Positions 16,916 through 25,157 of a DNA stretch of 64,000 nucleotides are shown here, in pieces. Each line of letters begins with the position of its first letter. Positions within the stretch are counted from its first letter, which is position 1. The notes below the pieces were generated by a model. It saw nothing but the letters and a program-made list of their open reading frames with translations. It was not told the origin of the DNA and did no database searches. A program made the translations under genes and the position numbers. This DNA comes from RGIG2041 sp045652745 (GTDB lineage Bacteria; Bacillota; Clostridia; UBA1381; UMGS1253), in the NCBI GenBank assembly GCA_045652745.1, contig JAZRUW010000029.1:1-64000 (forward strand), read 5' to 3'.

Positions 16916-17839
16916 TTACAATACCGGCAGCATGCGTATTGCCGACCGAAATTCCGACAGATTGCCCGCCTTTTTGATGGCTTTTGCCGCTTTGGTTTCC
17001 TCCGGAAAATTCCATAGGATATACACCCAGATTTCCTTGAGCTTCTGCAACGTAAACACTTCGGATTGCAAAACCGCATAGTAGTTTTCTGCCAGCAATT
17101 CCGAAAAGGCAATCAGTTCTTCGGTGGTCAATTTGTCTCCGCCGCGAATCTGTCGAAACAGCGCCGGATTGGCAACCGCACCGCGCCCGAGCATCACACT
17201 TTCGATGCCGTCAAATTCTTTTACAATCCGCTGATAGTCTGCTACCGAAAACACATTGCCGTTGTAGCAAAGCGGATTTTTCGAGTGCGCCTTATACATC
17301 GCAAACACATCATCATGCGGCACACCGCCGTAGTAGTCTGTCTTCGTTCGCGGATGCACAATCAGACGCGGCATGTCAAGCTGATTGTAAATATCCAAAA
17401 GGGCATCTGCCTCGCTTTTGTCGGCAAAGCCGATACGCGTTTTGATTTCCGTTTTCAGACCCGTCTTATCAAAGGTTTCCAGCAAAAACTTCTCTAAATG
17501 CACCGTATCTTTGAGCGCACCGCTGCCGCGCCCCTTTTGTACCACGCGCGCCGCCGGACAGCCGAGATTAATATTGACCTCTTTGTAGCCAAGTTCTTTG
17601 ATTTTTTCCTCAAATTTTAAAAACGAGTCCGCCTGCGTGGTAAGCACCTGCACGCGAAGCGGAATATCCCGGTTGTGCTCGGGCAGAATGTCGCGCAGGC
17701 ACTTGCGGCTGACTCTCTCTTTGTCGCTCGGCACAATAAACGGCGCATAGTACATATCACAGCCGCCGAAAAACTTTGCGTGCGTGTTTCGGTATGTGTA
17801 AGTTGTAATGCCCTCCATCGGCGCAAAATACAGTTGCAT
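16916..17839 (-). CDS. dus: tRNA-dihydrouridine synthase
   Basis: 307 residues. Family hallmarks are visible: the N-terminal FAPMEGIT, NINLGCPAARVVQKGRGSGALK with the catalytic Cys, IKTRIGF, IVHPRT, and GNGNVFS-like YNGNVFS followed by MLGRGAVANPALF. The enzyme reduces uridine to dihydrouridine in tRNA using FMN and NADPH. It starts one base after the stop of the GTPase-nuclease gene and is therefore the last gene of that operon. Confidence 0.93.
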   Translation of the reverse strand: MQLYFAPMEGITTYTYRNTHAKFFGGCDMYYAPFIVPSDKERVSRKCLRDILPEHNRDIPLRVQVLTTQADSFLKFEEKIKELGYKEVNINLGCPAARVVQKGRGSGALKDTVHLEKFLLETFDKTGLKTEIKTRIGFADKSEADALLDIYNQLDMPRLIVHPRTKTDYYGGVPHDDVFAMYKAHSKNPLCYNGNVFSVADYQRIVKEFDGIESVMLGRGAVANPALFRQIRGGDKLTTEELIAFSELLAENYYAVLQSEVFTLQKLKEIWVYILWNFPEETKAAKAIKKAGNLSEFRSAIRMLPVL

Positions 17840-17840
17840 A

Positions 17841-20450
17841 TTATACCTCTAATTCTTCTAACTTTCTTTGCAATACCTTCAAGTAGTCCGAATTTTCCAC
17901 GGACAAATTGTAGCGCTCCACCATCTGCTCGACCTGCGCTTCCACGCGCTCGACATCTTCAAGCAAAATGCGCGCCGGCATGCGGTACGCACCGCTGCCG
18001 AAAATGATAATCTGTTCCAAGCCGTCCGAGGTCGCCACAGTCACCTTGTAATTTTTACGCAGTTCCTTGACCGTCTTTTCAATATAGGCATCCGCTGTCT
18101 GCGACTCCTTGGTGTAGACCACCGTGATGCCGTTTATACACTCAACCTCGCCGCGGTTGCCCTTGACCTTGTAGGCGTCAAACACCAAAATAATTTCGTA
18201 CTCTTTAAATATCTTGTATGCACAAAGCCGCTCTACAAGCGCATTTCGTGCCGCCTCCAGGCTATCTTTGGCGAGCGCCTTTAAATCGTCCCATGCAAAA
18301 ATGATGTTGTAGCCGTCAATCAGCAGATACGATTGTTCCGGCTGTTTTTTTGCCTTGCTCGGTTTGTACTCCGGCGTTTTTGCACTGTAGCGCACCGCCT
18401 GCTGCGGAATTTTCCGCTCTACCTTGCCGTAGGTGCGCTCAAAAATACGCAAAAGTTCGCTGTCGCTGGCCAGCACTGTGCTGCTGCGCACCACCTCGGC
18501 CTCCGCCTCAGCTTTTTTCGGTTTGAGCACACTGTCTAAGTGCATATACGCTGTCACTTCCGTCCACGGCACGTTAAACCCTGCACCGTGACTGCAAAAG
18601 ACAGAGTCGGCAGTATTTTCAATATCCGCATCACAGTCGTAACCGATGTTTTCCATCACCGCATTGGGATTGCGGCAGACATCGTAGCCCGAAAACGTAC
18701 AGGACAGTTTTCCCTCACCGTGCGTGTAACCAATGAGTTCACGCTGGTAATTGCAAATCGCCTCCGCCGCCACGCGCCCCTCAATTTTCGTCTTGCCCCC
18801 GCGTGTCTGCGGCATGGAAAATGTCGCGCCCATGCGGTCTAAATCCGCAAGCGCACGCCCGACATTGTCCACGGGCACTTCCAAAATAAACTCATAGTAC
18901 GGCTCTAAAAGCACACTTTTGGCCTGCCGAAGACCCTGGCGCACCGCACGATAGGTCGCCTGTCGAAAATCGCCGCCCTCTGTGTGTTTTAAGTGCGCGC
19001 GTCCTGCTTTCAGCGTTATTTTCATATCGGTAATCGGACTGCCGGTCAGTACGCCTAAGTGCGGCTTTTCCATGAGATGCGTCAGCACCAGACGTTGCCA
19101 GTTTTTGTCGAGTTCATCTTCGCTGACCTCGGCTGCAAAGTGCAGGCCCGCGCCGCGCGCAAGCGGCTCTAACACCAAATGCACCTCGGCGTAGTGACGA
19201 AGCGGTTCGTAGTGTCCCACACCCTCGACCACATTTTCAATCGTTTCTTTATAGACAATTCTGCCCTCTTCAAAAGCAACTTCCATCCCGAAGCGCTTTA
19301 AAATCATCTGTTTTAAAACTTCCAGCTGAATTTCGCCCATCAGGCGAAGCTGGATTTCTTTAAGTTGCGGATTCCACACAAGACCGAGCTGCGTTTCTTC
19401 CTGCTCGAGTGTACGAAGCTGCGCAAGCGCCGTGGACGGCTCTACGCCCTGTGGCAAAATCACGCGATAATTAAAAATCGGCTCTGCCGTCAGCTTGTCA
19501 GCGTTTTTCTCAAAGCCAAGCCCTTGGCCTGCATACGTCTGTTTCGGCCCGGTCACCGCGCACACGCATCCGGCCTCCACGCAGTCCGTACTCTGAAAAC
19601 GGTCACCCGAATAAATGCGGATTTCATTGACCTTTTCCGAAAACTCCGGCGTTGTTTCCAGCATGGTTTTCACGCGCAGACTGCCACCGGTAATTTTCAT
19701 GTGCGTCAGGCGCTGTCCGCGCTCGTCCGTTCCGATTTTAAACACCTTTGCTCCAAACCCTGTCAGCGCCGGCGGCTGATATACCAACCGCGCAAAAGCC
19801 TTCAAAAATTCTTCCACACCTTCCATTTTCAGCGCCGCGCCGCCAAAACACGCAAATACATTTCTTTGGTGAATCGCGCGCACCACCGCTTCTTCACCAA
19901 GGCAGTTTTCCTCTAAATACCGGTGCATCAAAGTTTCATCACACACCGCAAGATTTTCACGCAAACGGTCGGTATTCGTATCGGTAAAATCAATAAAATT
20001 GCCGCCAAATGTATCCGTAAGCTCCGCTAAAACACCTGCGTAATCTGCACCGGCTAAATCAAGTTTATTTACAAAAATAAAGGTCGGGATTTTATGTGCG
20101 GCAAGCAAATTCCACAGCGTTGTGGTGTGGCTTTGGATACCATCCGTGCCGCTGATGACCAAAACCGCATAATCGAGCACGCGAAGTACACGCTCCGCCT
20201 CGGCGGCAAAGTCAATGTGTCCCGGTGTATCCAAAAGCGTGATTTTCGCATCGCCCACATTCAAAACGGCCTGTTTGGAAAAAATCGTGATGCCTCGACT
20301 GCGTTCAATTTCATCGGTATCCAAAAAAGTATTCTGATTGTCTACCCTGCCGAGTTTGCGGATTTCGCCCGCGCAATATAAAAGTCCCTCGGAAAGGGTT
20401 GTTTTTCCGGCATCCACGTGTGCGAGGATGCCTGCGGCAATCTGTTTCAT
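17841..20450 (-). CDS. Ribosomal-protection-type GTPase fused to a C-terminal NYN (YacP/Rae1-like) nuclease domain
   Basis: 869 residues, against about 640 for TetM-type proteins. The EF-G-like part has G1 AHVDAGKT (10-17), G2 RGIT (52-55), G3 DTPGH (74-78) and G4 NKLD (128-131), followed by domains II-V. After a Lys/Pro-rich linker, an NYN domain starts near residue 708 with IDGYN (D712), LVFDAYK (D758), TADAYIE (D787) and TSDG (D809), the acidic residues expected of a metal-dependent RNase. In Bacillus the free-standing YacP (Rae1) cuts mRNA at the ribosomal A site. The fusion suggests a GTPase that docks on ribosomes and delivers the nuclease. Tetracycline resistance is not implied. Confidence 0.88.
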   Translation of the reverse strand: MKQIAAGILAHVDAGKTTLSEGLLYCAGEIRKLGRVDNQNTFLDTDEIERSRGITIFSKQAVLNVGDAKITLLDTPGHIDFAAEAERVLRVLDYAVLVISGTDGIQSHTTTLWNLLAAHKIPTFIFVNKLDLAGADYAGVLAELTDTFGGNFIDFTDTNTDRLRENLAVCDETLMHRYLEENCLGEEAVVRAIHQRNVFACFGGAALKMEGVEEFLKAFARLVYQPPALTGFGAKVFKIGTDERGQRLTHMKITGGSLRVKTMLETTPEFSEKVNEIRIYSGDRFQSTDCVEAGCVCAVTGPKQTYAGQGLGFEKNADKLTAEPIFNYRVILPQGVEPSTALAQLRTLEQEETQLGLVWNPQLKEIQLRLMGEIQLEVLKQMILKRFGMEVAFEEGRIVYKETIENVVEGVGHYEPLRHYAEVHLVLEPLARGAGLHFAAEVSEDELDKNWQRLVLTHLMEKPHLGVLTGSPITDMKITLKAGRAHLKHTEGGDFRQATYRAVRQGLRQAKSVLLEPYYEFILEVPVDNVGRALADLDRMGATFSMPQTRGGKTKIEGRVAAEAICNYQRELIGYTHGEGKLSCTFSGYDVCRNPNAVMENIGYDCDADIENTADSVFCSHGAGFNVPWTEVTAYMHLDSVLKPKKAEAEAEVVRSSTVLASDSELLRIFERTYGKVERKIPQQAVRYSAKTPEYKPSKAKKQPEQSYLLIDGYNIIFAWDDLKALAKDSLEAARNALVERLCAYKIFKEYEIILVFDAYKVKGNRGEVECINGITVVYTKESQTADAYIEKTVKELRKNYKVTVATSDGLEQIIIFGSGAYRMPARILLEDVERVEAQVEQMVERYNLSVENSDYLKVLQRKLEELEV

Positions 20451-20456
20451 AAAGCA

Positions 20457-21389
20457 TTATCCCTTCTGCAATGTACCGGCCATAAATGTGCGGCACGCCG
20501 TGCTCAGATAGCGGTTGTTTCTGACATAATAGTACAGTTCTCTGTGAATTTCGGGATCGGAAAGTTTGTAGTAAGCCACATCCGGCACCTCGTGCAGATA
20601 ATCAAGCAGCGTGTCGGACACAAAACTGATACCCATACCCGTACATGTAATGTTATACGCCGTTACCTGCTGGTCGAGTGTAAAGAGCACGTTGGGTGCA
20701 AATCCGTGCTTTTTACATAACTGTCTTGCGCGCTTGCCCGTATCGTTTTCCTGCTTTAAGAAAATAAACGGCATTTCGGCAAAGGTTGCAAGCTCCACGC
20801 ACGGCGCATTTTCATCCAAATGCCACCCTTTTTGCACATCCGCCACCGTCAGTGCGCTCTTTGCGTCATAGTACAAACTCTTCGGCACTGCCAAAAGCAC
20901 CGTTTCTTCTTTATAAAGTCGTTTTTGGATGTTGTCGTTTACGATGATGGTATTGTCAAGCACAATGTCAAGCTCGCCCTCAATGAGGAGCTGCATCAAA
21001 TTTTTTGTACTGCCTTCGATGATGTGGAGCTGAATATCCGGATATTTTTTGTTAAACTCCGAAATCATCGGCGGCAAAATGTACGACGAAAACAAACTGC
21101 TCCCACCGATTTTGATTTCACCCTTCACAAGATTTAAGCGGTCATGCACAAAACTTTCAAATTCCGCTTCGATTCTGTCCATCTCATGCGCACACGCAAT
21201 ATACTGTTCGCCGATTTCCGTCAGCGTCACCGGCGCGGTTGCACGGTTAAACAGCGGCGCGCCCGCTTTTTCCTCGATACGCTTGATGCTCGCGCTCAAG
21301 CTCGGCTGGGAAATGTACAAATTCTTTGCTGCCGCCGAAAAACTCTGCTCTTTATAAACCTCCAACACATAGGCTCTGTTCTTAAACAA
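20457..21389 (-). CDS. LysR-family transcriptional regulator
   Basis: 310 residues if it starts at TTG 21389, which lies 3 bases after the strong GGAGGTGGC site; longer in-frame starts to 21476 have no such site and would give an atypical leader. The N-terminal winged helix-turn-helix reads FSAAAKNLYISQPSLSASIKR, and a periplasmic-binding-like effector domain follows. It lies 6 bases before the GTPase-nuclease gene, so it heads that operon and may regulate it. The effector is unknown. Confidence 0.88.
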   Translation of the reverse strand: MFKNRAYVLEVYKEQSFSAAAKNLYISQPSLSASIKRIEEKAGAPLFNRATAPVTLTEIGEQYIACAHEMDRIEAEFESFVHDRLNLVKGEIKIGGSSLFSSYILPPMISEFNKKYPDIQLHIIEGSTKNLMQLLIEGELDIVLDNTIIVNDNIQKRLYKEETVLLAVPKSLYYDAKSALTVADVQKGWHLDENAPCVELATFAEMPFIFLKQENDTGKRARQLCKKHGFAPNVLFTLDQQVTAYNITCTGMGISFVSDTLLDYLHEVPDVAYYKLSDPEIHRELYYYVRNNRYLSTACRTFMAGTLQKG

Positions 21390-21510
21390 AACGCCACCTC
21401 CGTTTATAACCTCAAAATTATATATTGTGCTTGAACTTATAATTGAAATTATAACACACTCTCGCGCCTTGCGCAACCCGTTTCTTTCTAAGCAATAAAA
21501 AAACGGGCAA

Positions 21511-21532
21511 AGGGCGAGTGTTCTTAAGGATA
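21511..21532 (+). repeat. Left copy of the inverted hairpin-associated repeat
   Basis: The stretch 21512-21532, with core AGGGCGAGTGTTCT followed by TAAGGATA, is repeated exactly in inverted orientation at 21770-21790. Related copies are at 8011-8032 and 25714-25727. Confidence 0.75.
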
Positions 21533-21572
21533 AAACGCCTTAAAAAGCAATATTTTGGCGAATAGCTGTGTT

Positions 21573-21610
21573 AAAAATGACCGAAATCCGCAAGGATGTC
21601 GGTCATTTTT
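21573..21610. terminator. Strong hairpin inside the inverted-repeat segment
   Basis: A stem of about 16 bp with one bulge and a GCAA loop, five A before and five T after. It is able to terminate transcription in either direction, including the - strand DUF1653 transcript. Confidence 0.6.
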
Positions 21611-21692
21611 GCCTTGCTCTTCATCCAAACTATTACCTTTTAAGGTGCCGTTGGCAGTTTTAGCCGAGGAATTTTGTCGGAAAGAGGAACAT

Positions 21693-21730
21693 AAAAATCT
21701 GCATTATACTCGCGTATAATGCAGATTTTT
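21693..21730. terminator. Second strong hairpin inside the inverted-repeat segment
   Basis: A perfect 17-bp stem (AAAAATCTGCATTATAC paired with its complement), four-base loop, T-rich end. It lies 66 bases beyond the DUF1653 stop on the - strand and is the nearest terminator for that gene. Confidence 0.65.
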
Positions 21731-21769
21731 TGTGAACTATTTTCGGTAAATTACCGGCTAAAACCATTG

Positions 21770-21790
21770 TATCCTTAAGAACACTCGCCC
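21770..21790 (-). repeat. Right copy of the inverted hairpin-associated repeat
   Basis: Exact reverse complement of 21512-21532, ending 5 bases from the DUF1653 stop codon. Confidence 0.75.
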
Positions 21791-21795
21791 AAAGC

Positions 21796-22014
21796 TTAGA
21801 ATGCATCTCCCACATAACTGAATCTCGGCACCTTTTTACCGGCCACATCCACAAGCTCGTCCCACATCGACAGCGGACGCACCCAAAAGGCACAATCACC
21901 ATAGAGCGCGCGGTAAATCACCATATCTTCACAGGTTTCCGAGTGTTTGGCAAGTCCGATATACTGATAAAAATTGCCCTTATAATGCTTGTAAATTCCC
22001 TTTTTCGGCTCCAT
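21796..22014 (-). CDS. DUF1653-family small protein
   Basis: 72 residues, ATG after GGGGGGATTAT. The pattern GIYKHYKGNFYQYIGLAKHSET, MVIYRALYGD, WVRPLSMW and KVPRFSYVG covers the whole DUF1653 domain, a small beta-rich fold of unknown function widespread in bacteria. It is a single gene between an intergenic repeat block and the divergent MFS gene. Confidence 0.9.
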   Translation of the reverse strand: MEPKKGIYKHYKGNFYQYIGLAKHSETCEDMVIYRALYGDCAFWVRPLSMWDELVDVAGKKVPRFSYVGDAF

Positions 22015-22157
22015 ATAATCCCCCCCGAATGGTTTATAGCCAAATTGTTTTCAAAATAACGAATTTAGCTAAACAGAGTTACCTTCATGAAATCTATTTT
22101 AACACTACAACCAATAAAAGGCAAGAAAACCGCGCAAAAATCCGTCTAATTTCTCTA

Positions 22158-22186
22158 TTGCTTTTCTTTGCAAGGGGATATATAAT
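22158..22186 (+). promoter_or_regulatory. Promoter of the MFS transporter gene
   Basis: TTGCTT (22158-22163), 17 bases, TATAAT (22181-22186), about 30 bases upstream of the GTG start and its AAAGGAGGAAG site. Confidence 0.65.
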
Positions 22187-22216
22187 AGGCGTAGAAACAA
22201 AAAAGGAGGAAGACAT

Positions 22217-23524
22217 GTGATTGACCCGAAAACCTTAACACCGCCCCAACTCTATAAAATCAACAAAACTGCGCAGCGCTGTTACATTTCGGTAAGTGCA
22301 TTTGAATATTTTTCATCCATTTTATTGTCCGGCGCATTCCTTGCCGCCTTACTGACAAAAATCGGTGTTTCGGATGCGGCGGTCGGCATCGTGTCTGCTT
22401 TGACCTCCTTTGGCGTATTGGGGCAGATTTTTGCGCTGTTTTTCGGCAATCGCATCCACTCTGCAAAACGCATTGTTGTAACATTGCACGTCATTGCGCA
22501 GATGATGTTTACCGCGCTCTATCTTGTTCCGTTCATCCGTTTGCCGCAAGCGTTGAAAACCGCGCTGTTTATTATCTTATACATCACACCGACCTTTGTA
22601 AAGATGTTTATACATCCGTTCCGTACCAACTGGGCGATGAGTTATGTCAGCCGTGACCAGCACGGCAGTTTTACCGCAACCAACGAAATCATTTCCTTAA
22701 TCGGCGGTATGGCATTTACCTGGGTGATGGGTTCGCTCATTGACTACTACGATTTTATCGGACAGTCCGAAACCGGTTTTCTGCTCTGTTGCGGGACGAT
22801 TCTCGGCCTGAGTTTGATGATTTTATTTTGCTATCTGCCGATGAAAGAGCTTACGCCGCCCCAAAAAACAACACAGCACACCAACGTAAAAGAAACTTTG
22901 CAGACTTTGTTTGCAAATAAGGCATACTTAAAAACACTGGGTATGGATGTGCTCTGGTACACGGCCACGAGCATTTCCGTTCCGTTTTTCGGCACCTATG
23001 TCAACAACGAACTCGGCATCAGTTTGGCAAGCATTGCCATCATTTCCGCCGTCGGCTCTGTCGTGCGCGTACTCGTTTCCAAGCCGCTCGGCCGCTATGC
23101 CGACCGCACCTCGCGCTCAAAGCTTTTGTTGATTTGCTTTAGCGCCGCTGCGCTGTCATTTGTATTTATGACCCTTTCCGTGCCGCTAAACGGACTGGTG
23201 ATGTATACAATCTATGTCATTGTGAATGCCGTCTATGCCGCAGGCGTAAACAACGGTGTCAACAACATCATTTTCGACTATGTGCCTGCGGAGCTTTGTA
23301 CAAATGCTTTTGCGGTCAAAGGGCTCGTCGGCGGCAGCATCAGTATAATCGCCACCTTCATCGGTGCGGCTGTGGTTTCAGCCATGCAGAAGGCCGGCAA
23401 TACCTTATTCGGTATCGCCGTATATCCGCAGCAGCTTTTGTCTTTTGTGACCTGCCTGCTGTTTATCGTTTTGGTTTTCTATGTCAAAAACATCATTGCG
23501 AAATTAAAGAGAATCAAAGAGTAA
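22217..23524 (+). CDS. Major facilitator superfamily transporter
   Basis: 435 residues, GTG start at 22217 placed after AAAGGAGGAAGACAT; the ATG two bases before is out of frame and meets a stop at once. About twelve hydrophobic segments are present, with a central loop around 212-230 and a loop RYADRTSRSK typical of MFS motif A between helices 8 and 9. The substrate is not recognisable. It stands alone with its own promoter and a long hairpin behind it. Confidence 0.85.
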   Translation: MIDPKTLTPPQLYKINKTAQRCYISVSAFEYFSSILLSGAFLAALLTKIGVSDAAVGIVSALTSFGVLGQIFALFFGNRIHSAKRIVVTLHVIAQMMFTALYLVPFIRLPQALKTALFIILYITPTFVKMFIHPFRTNWAMSYVSRDQHGSFTATNEIISLIGGMAFTWVMGSLIDYYDFIGQSETGFLLCCGTILGLSLMILFCYLPMKELTPPQKTTQHTNVKETLQTLFANKAYLKTLGMDVLWYTATSISVPFFGTYVNNELGISLASIAIISAVGSVVRVLVSKPLGRYADRTSRSKLLLICFSAAALSFVFMTLSVPLNGLVMYTIYVIVNAVYAAGVNNGVNNIIFDYVPAELCTNAFAVKGLVGGSISIIATFIGAAVVSAMQKAGNTLFGIAVYPQQLLSFVTCLLFIVLVFYVKNIIAKLKRIKE

Positions 23525-23529
23525 TATAT

Positions 23530-23594
23530 ACATACAAAAACGCACCCTAACTAATATGCACTCCAAAAGTGTCTAACTTTTGGAGTGCATATTA
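23530..23594. repeat. A-rich GCACCC repeat plus perfect 19-bp inverted repeat after the MFS gene
   Basis: Bases 23530-23547 match 7992-8009 closely. A perfect 19-bp stem follows (23552-23570 paired with 23576-23594, loop GTCTA). There is no proper T run right after the stem, so as an intrinsic terminator it is atypical. It may stabilise the 3' end of the MFS mRNA or be a relic of an element. Confidence 0.55.
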
Positions 23595-23628
23595 CTTACA
23601 CGCTATTTTTAAAAAATAAGATGCATTT

Positions 23629-23998
23629 TCATAAGGAAACAAAAATCGCAATCCCCTCTTTAATTTTCTCTTTTACACGTTTGCGAATGGTTTCATAATC
23701 ATATTTTTCTGCATGAAAAATCCTCGGTGCCGGCGCAGCCTTATACTTATTTACATTATTAACATTATTTACATTATTACGATGTTGTTGTTTGATTGTT
23801 ATTTGTTTGTTGTTTGTTTGTTCTTTGTTTGTTGTTTTTTCTTCTCCGCCTTGATAAAATGCCCAATTTGCAAGGGTTACAAGCGTAAATTTGTTTGTTG
23901 TTTTTACGAAAATTTCTCCCGCGCGCTCCGAATTGTGATGCACGTACAATGGCATCCTTGGTCGGCAGCACAATGACACCAATGTCAAATTTGCGCAT
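23629..23998 (-). pseudogene. Degenerate gene, possibly a phage-type replication-initiator remnant
   Basis: On the - strand an ATG at 23998 has a good GAGGTG site and opens MRKFDIGVIVLPTKDAIVRA. About 25 codons on, near GCGCGCGGGAG, the plausible protein continues in another frame with FTLVTLANWAFYQGGEEK, then a Thr/Lys/Gln-rich and NNV-repeat tail. The LANWAFYQG segment followed by a low-complexity Asn/Gln tail resembles the linker of DnaD-like phage replisome organisers. The frame change and the short tandem repeats (AAC-type, about 23755-23850) suggest decay. The family guess is weak. Confidence 0.35.
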
Positions 23999-24022
23999 TT
24001 ACAACACCTCTTCATTTTGCTC

Positions 24023-24051
24023 TTGTGTTTCTCGTAGTCTTATTGTATACT
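24023..24051 (+). promoter_or_regulatory. Promoter of the AraC-family regulator gene
   Basis: TTGTGT (24023-24028), 17 bases, TATACT (24046-24051), about 70 bases upstream of the start codon. Confidence 0.45.
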
Positions 24052-24122
24052 GTTTTAAAAGAAAAGGTAAGTCATTATTTTGCTCATTATTAACACTATT
24101 TTGCTGTTTTGGGGTGGTAGAG

Positions 24123-24947
24123 ATGAATTTCGGATTTTACGAACCGCACACAATGCTCAATGAAAAACTGCCGTTTATCTTTCATAGCGATACGATTTGC
24201 GAAAAAGCAATCGAAACGCACAGTCTTGCGCATTGGCACAGAAATATTGAACTGCTGTTTTTCATCTCCGGCGAGGGCAGAATACTTTGCGATACGCAAA
24301 GCACGCCCGTAGCCCCGGGCGATATCTTCGTGGTCAATGCCAACAGCCTGCATTACGTTGCCACCGATAGCGAGTTGCGCTATGATTGCCTCATTGTGGA
24401 CAACAGCTTCTGCACAGAAAATGATATTGACATCGAAAGGCTTTTGCTTAAAAATCATATCCGCGACCCGCATGCGAGCGACCTTTATAAGCAGATGGTC
24501 AAAGCCTTTGCCGACCGCAATCCGTATTACAACACCTGCGTCCGCTCGGCTGTGCTTTCGCTTCTGGTATATCTGCTCTGCAATTACACGCAGTCCGAGG
24601 ACAATATGCGCAGACGCGCCGGCAGTAAGGCTGTGGAAAACATTAAAACGGCGCTCGGCTATATCCATGCCCACTTTATGCAAAAGCTCAGCATTTCGGA
24701 AGTTGCCAGTGCGGTGAGACTGAGCCAGTATCACTTTTCGAGGGAATTTAAAAAGGTCACCGGCGTTTCCTTTGTCGGTTATGTAAATTACCTGCGCTGT
24801 GAAAATGCCCGCAAACTTCTGCAGAGCGGTAAATGTAGCGTCGCAGAGGCCGCCGCACAAAGCGGTTTTGAAAATCTTTCCTACTTTTCCAAAACTTTTA
24901 AAATGCACCATGGCCATGCGCCGAACAATTGCATTCCGAAAGCATAA
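24123..24947 (+). CDS. AraC-family transcriptional regulator with cupin sensor domain
   Basis: 274 residues from ATG 24123, preceded by GGGGTGGTAGAG; the frame is open upstream but without a promoter or site. The N-terminal half is a cupin-like ligand domain (HWHRNIELLFFISGEGRI, APGDIFVVNANSLH). The C-terminal half has two helix-turn-helix units (LSISEVASAVRLSQYHFSREFKK and SVAEAAAQSGFENLSYFSKTFK). These regulators usually sense a sugar or similar ligand. No obvious target operon adjoins it apart from tspO downstream. Confidence 0.9.
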   Translation: MNFGFYEPHTMLNEKLPFIFHSDTICEKAIETHSLAHWHRNIELLFFISGEGRILCDTQSTPVAPGDIFVVNANSLHYVATDSELRYDCLIVDNSFCTENDIDIERLLLKNHIRDPHASDLYKQMVKAFADRNPYYNTCVRSAVLSLLVYLLCNYTQSEDNMRRRAGSKAVENIKTALGYIHAHFMQKLSISEVASAVRLSQYHFSREFKKVTGVSFVGYVNYLRCENARKLLQSGKCSVAEAAAQSGFENLSYFSKTFKMHHGHAPNNCIPKA

Positions 24948-24950
24948 AAT

Positions 24951-24981
24951 CATCCTCGGTACATATACTGTTACCGAGGTG
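24951..24981 (+). terminator. Hairpin after the AraC gene
   Basis: ATCATCCTCGGTA pairs with TACCGAGGTGAT around a short loop immediately after the stop. There is no T run, so it is a weak terminator candidate. Confidence 0.4.
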
Positions 24982-25035
24982 ATAACGTGAAAAATCACGC
25001 TATGCCTCCGGCGAAATGTATTGCACCGCCGAAAT

Positions 25036-25059
25036 TTTCGCATCGTATACGATGCGAAA
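25036..25059. promoter_or_regulatory. Perfect 24-bp palindrome upstream of tspO
   Basis: Bases 25036-25059 are fully self-complementary, with left half TTTCGCATCGTA. They lie about 100 bases before the tspO start in a non-coding stretch of about 210 bases. It is a candidate operator or a very short-looped hairpin. Confidence 0.5.
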
Positions 25060-25157
25060 CGGCGATGTGCATAATTTCCATTATACGCCTTTTGCCCACG
25101 AAAAGTGCGTATATATTTTTAATTACGATTTGTGGGCAGAAAGGCGATGGAAATTTT

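Larger units (their letters stand above)
21512..21790. repeat. 279-bp segment bounded by a perfect 21-bp inverted repeat, MITE-like
   Basis: The ends are exact inverted copies of each other. The interior has no credible gene. It holds two strong hairpins with A/T flanks: 21573-21610 (AAAAATGACCGA paired with TCGGTCATTTTT, GCAA loop) and 21693-21730 (AAAATCTGCATTATA paired with its complement). It fills most of the roughly 400-base gap between the LysR gene and the DUF1653 gene. It could be a miniature inverted-repeat element or two head-to-head copies of a terminator-linked repeat. Confidence 0.55.

Noticed and set aside
17841..20450. Tetracycline-resistance gene of the tetM/tetW group
   Set aside because: The GTPase part is similar, but the gene is a chromosomal fusion with a nuclease domain in a housekeeping-type operon; resistance cannot be claimed from sequence alone.
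23755..23850. CRISPR array
   Set aside because: The repeats are very short AAC/AACA-type tandem runs without spacer units; they are low-complexity coding-like sequence.
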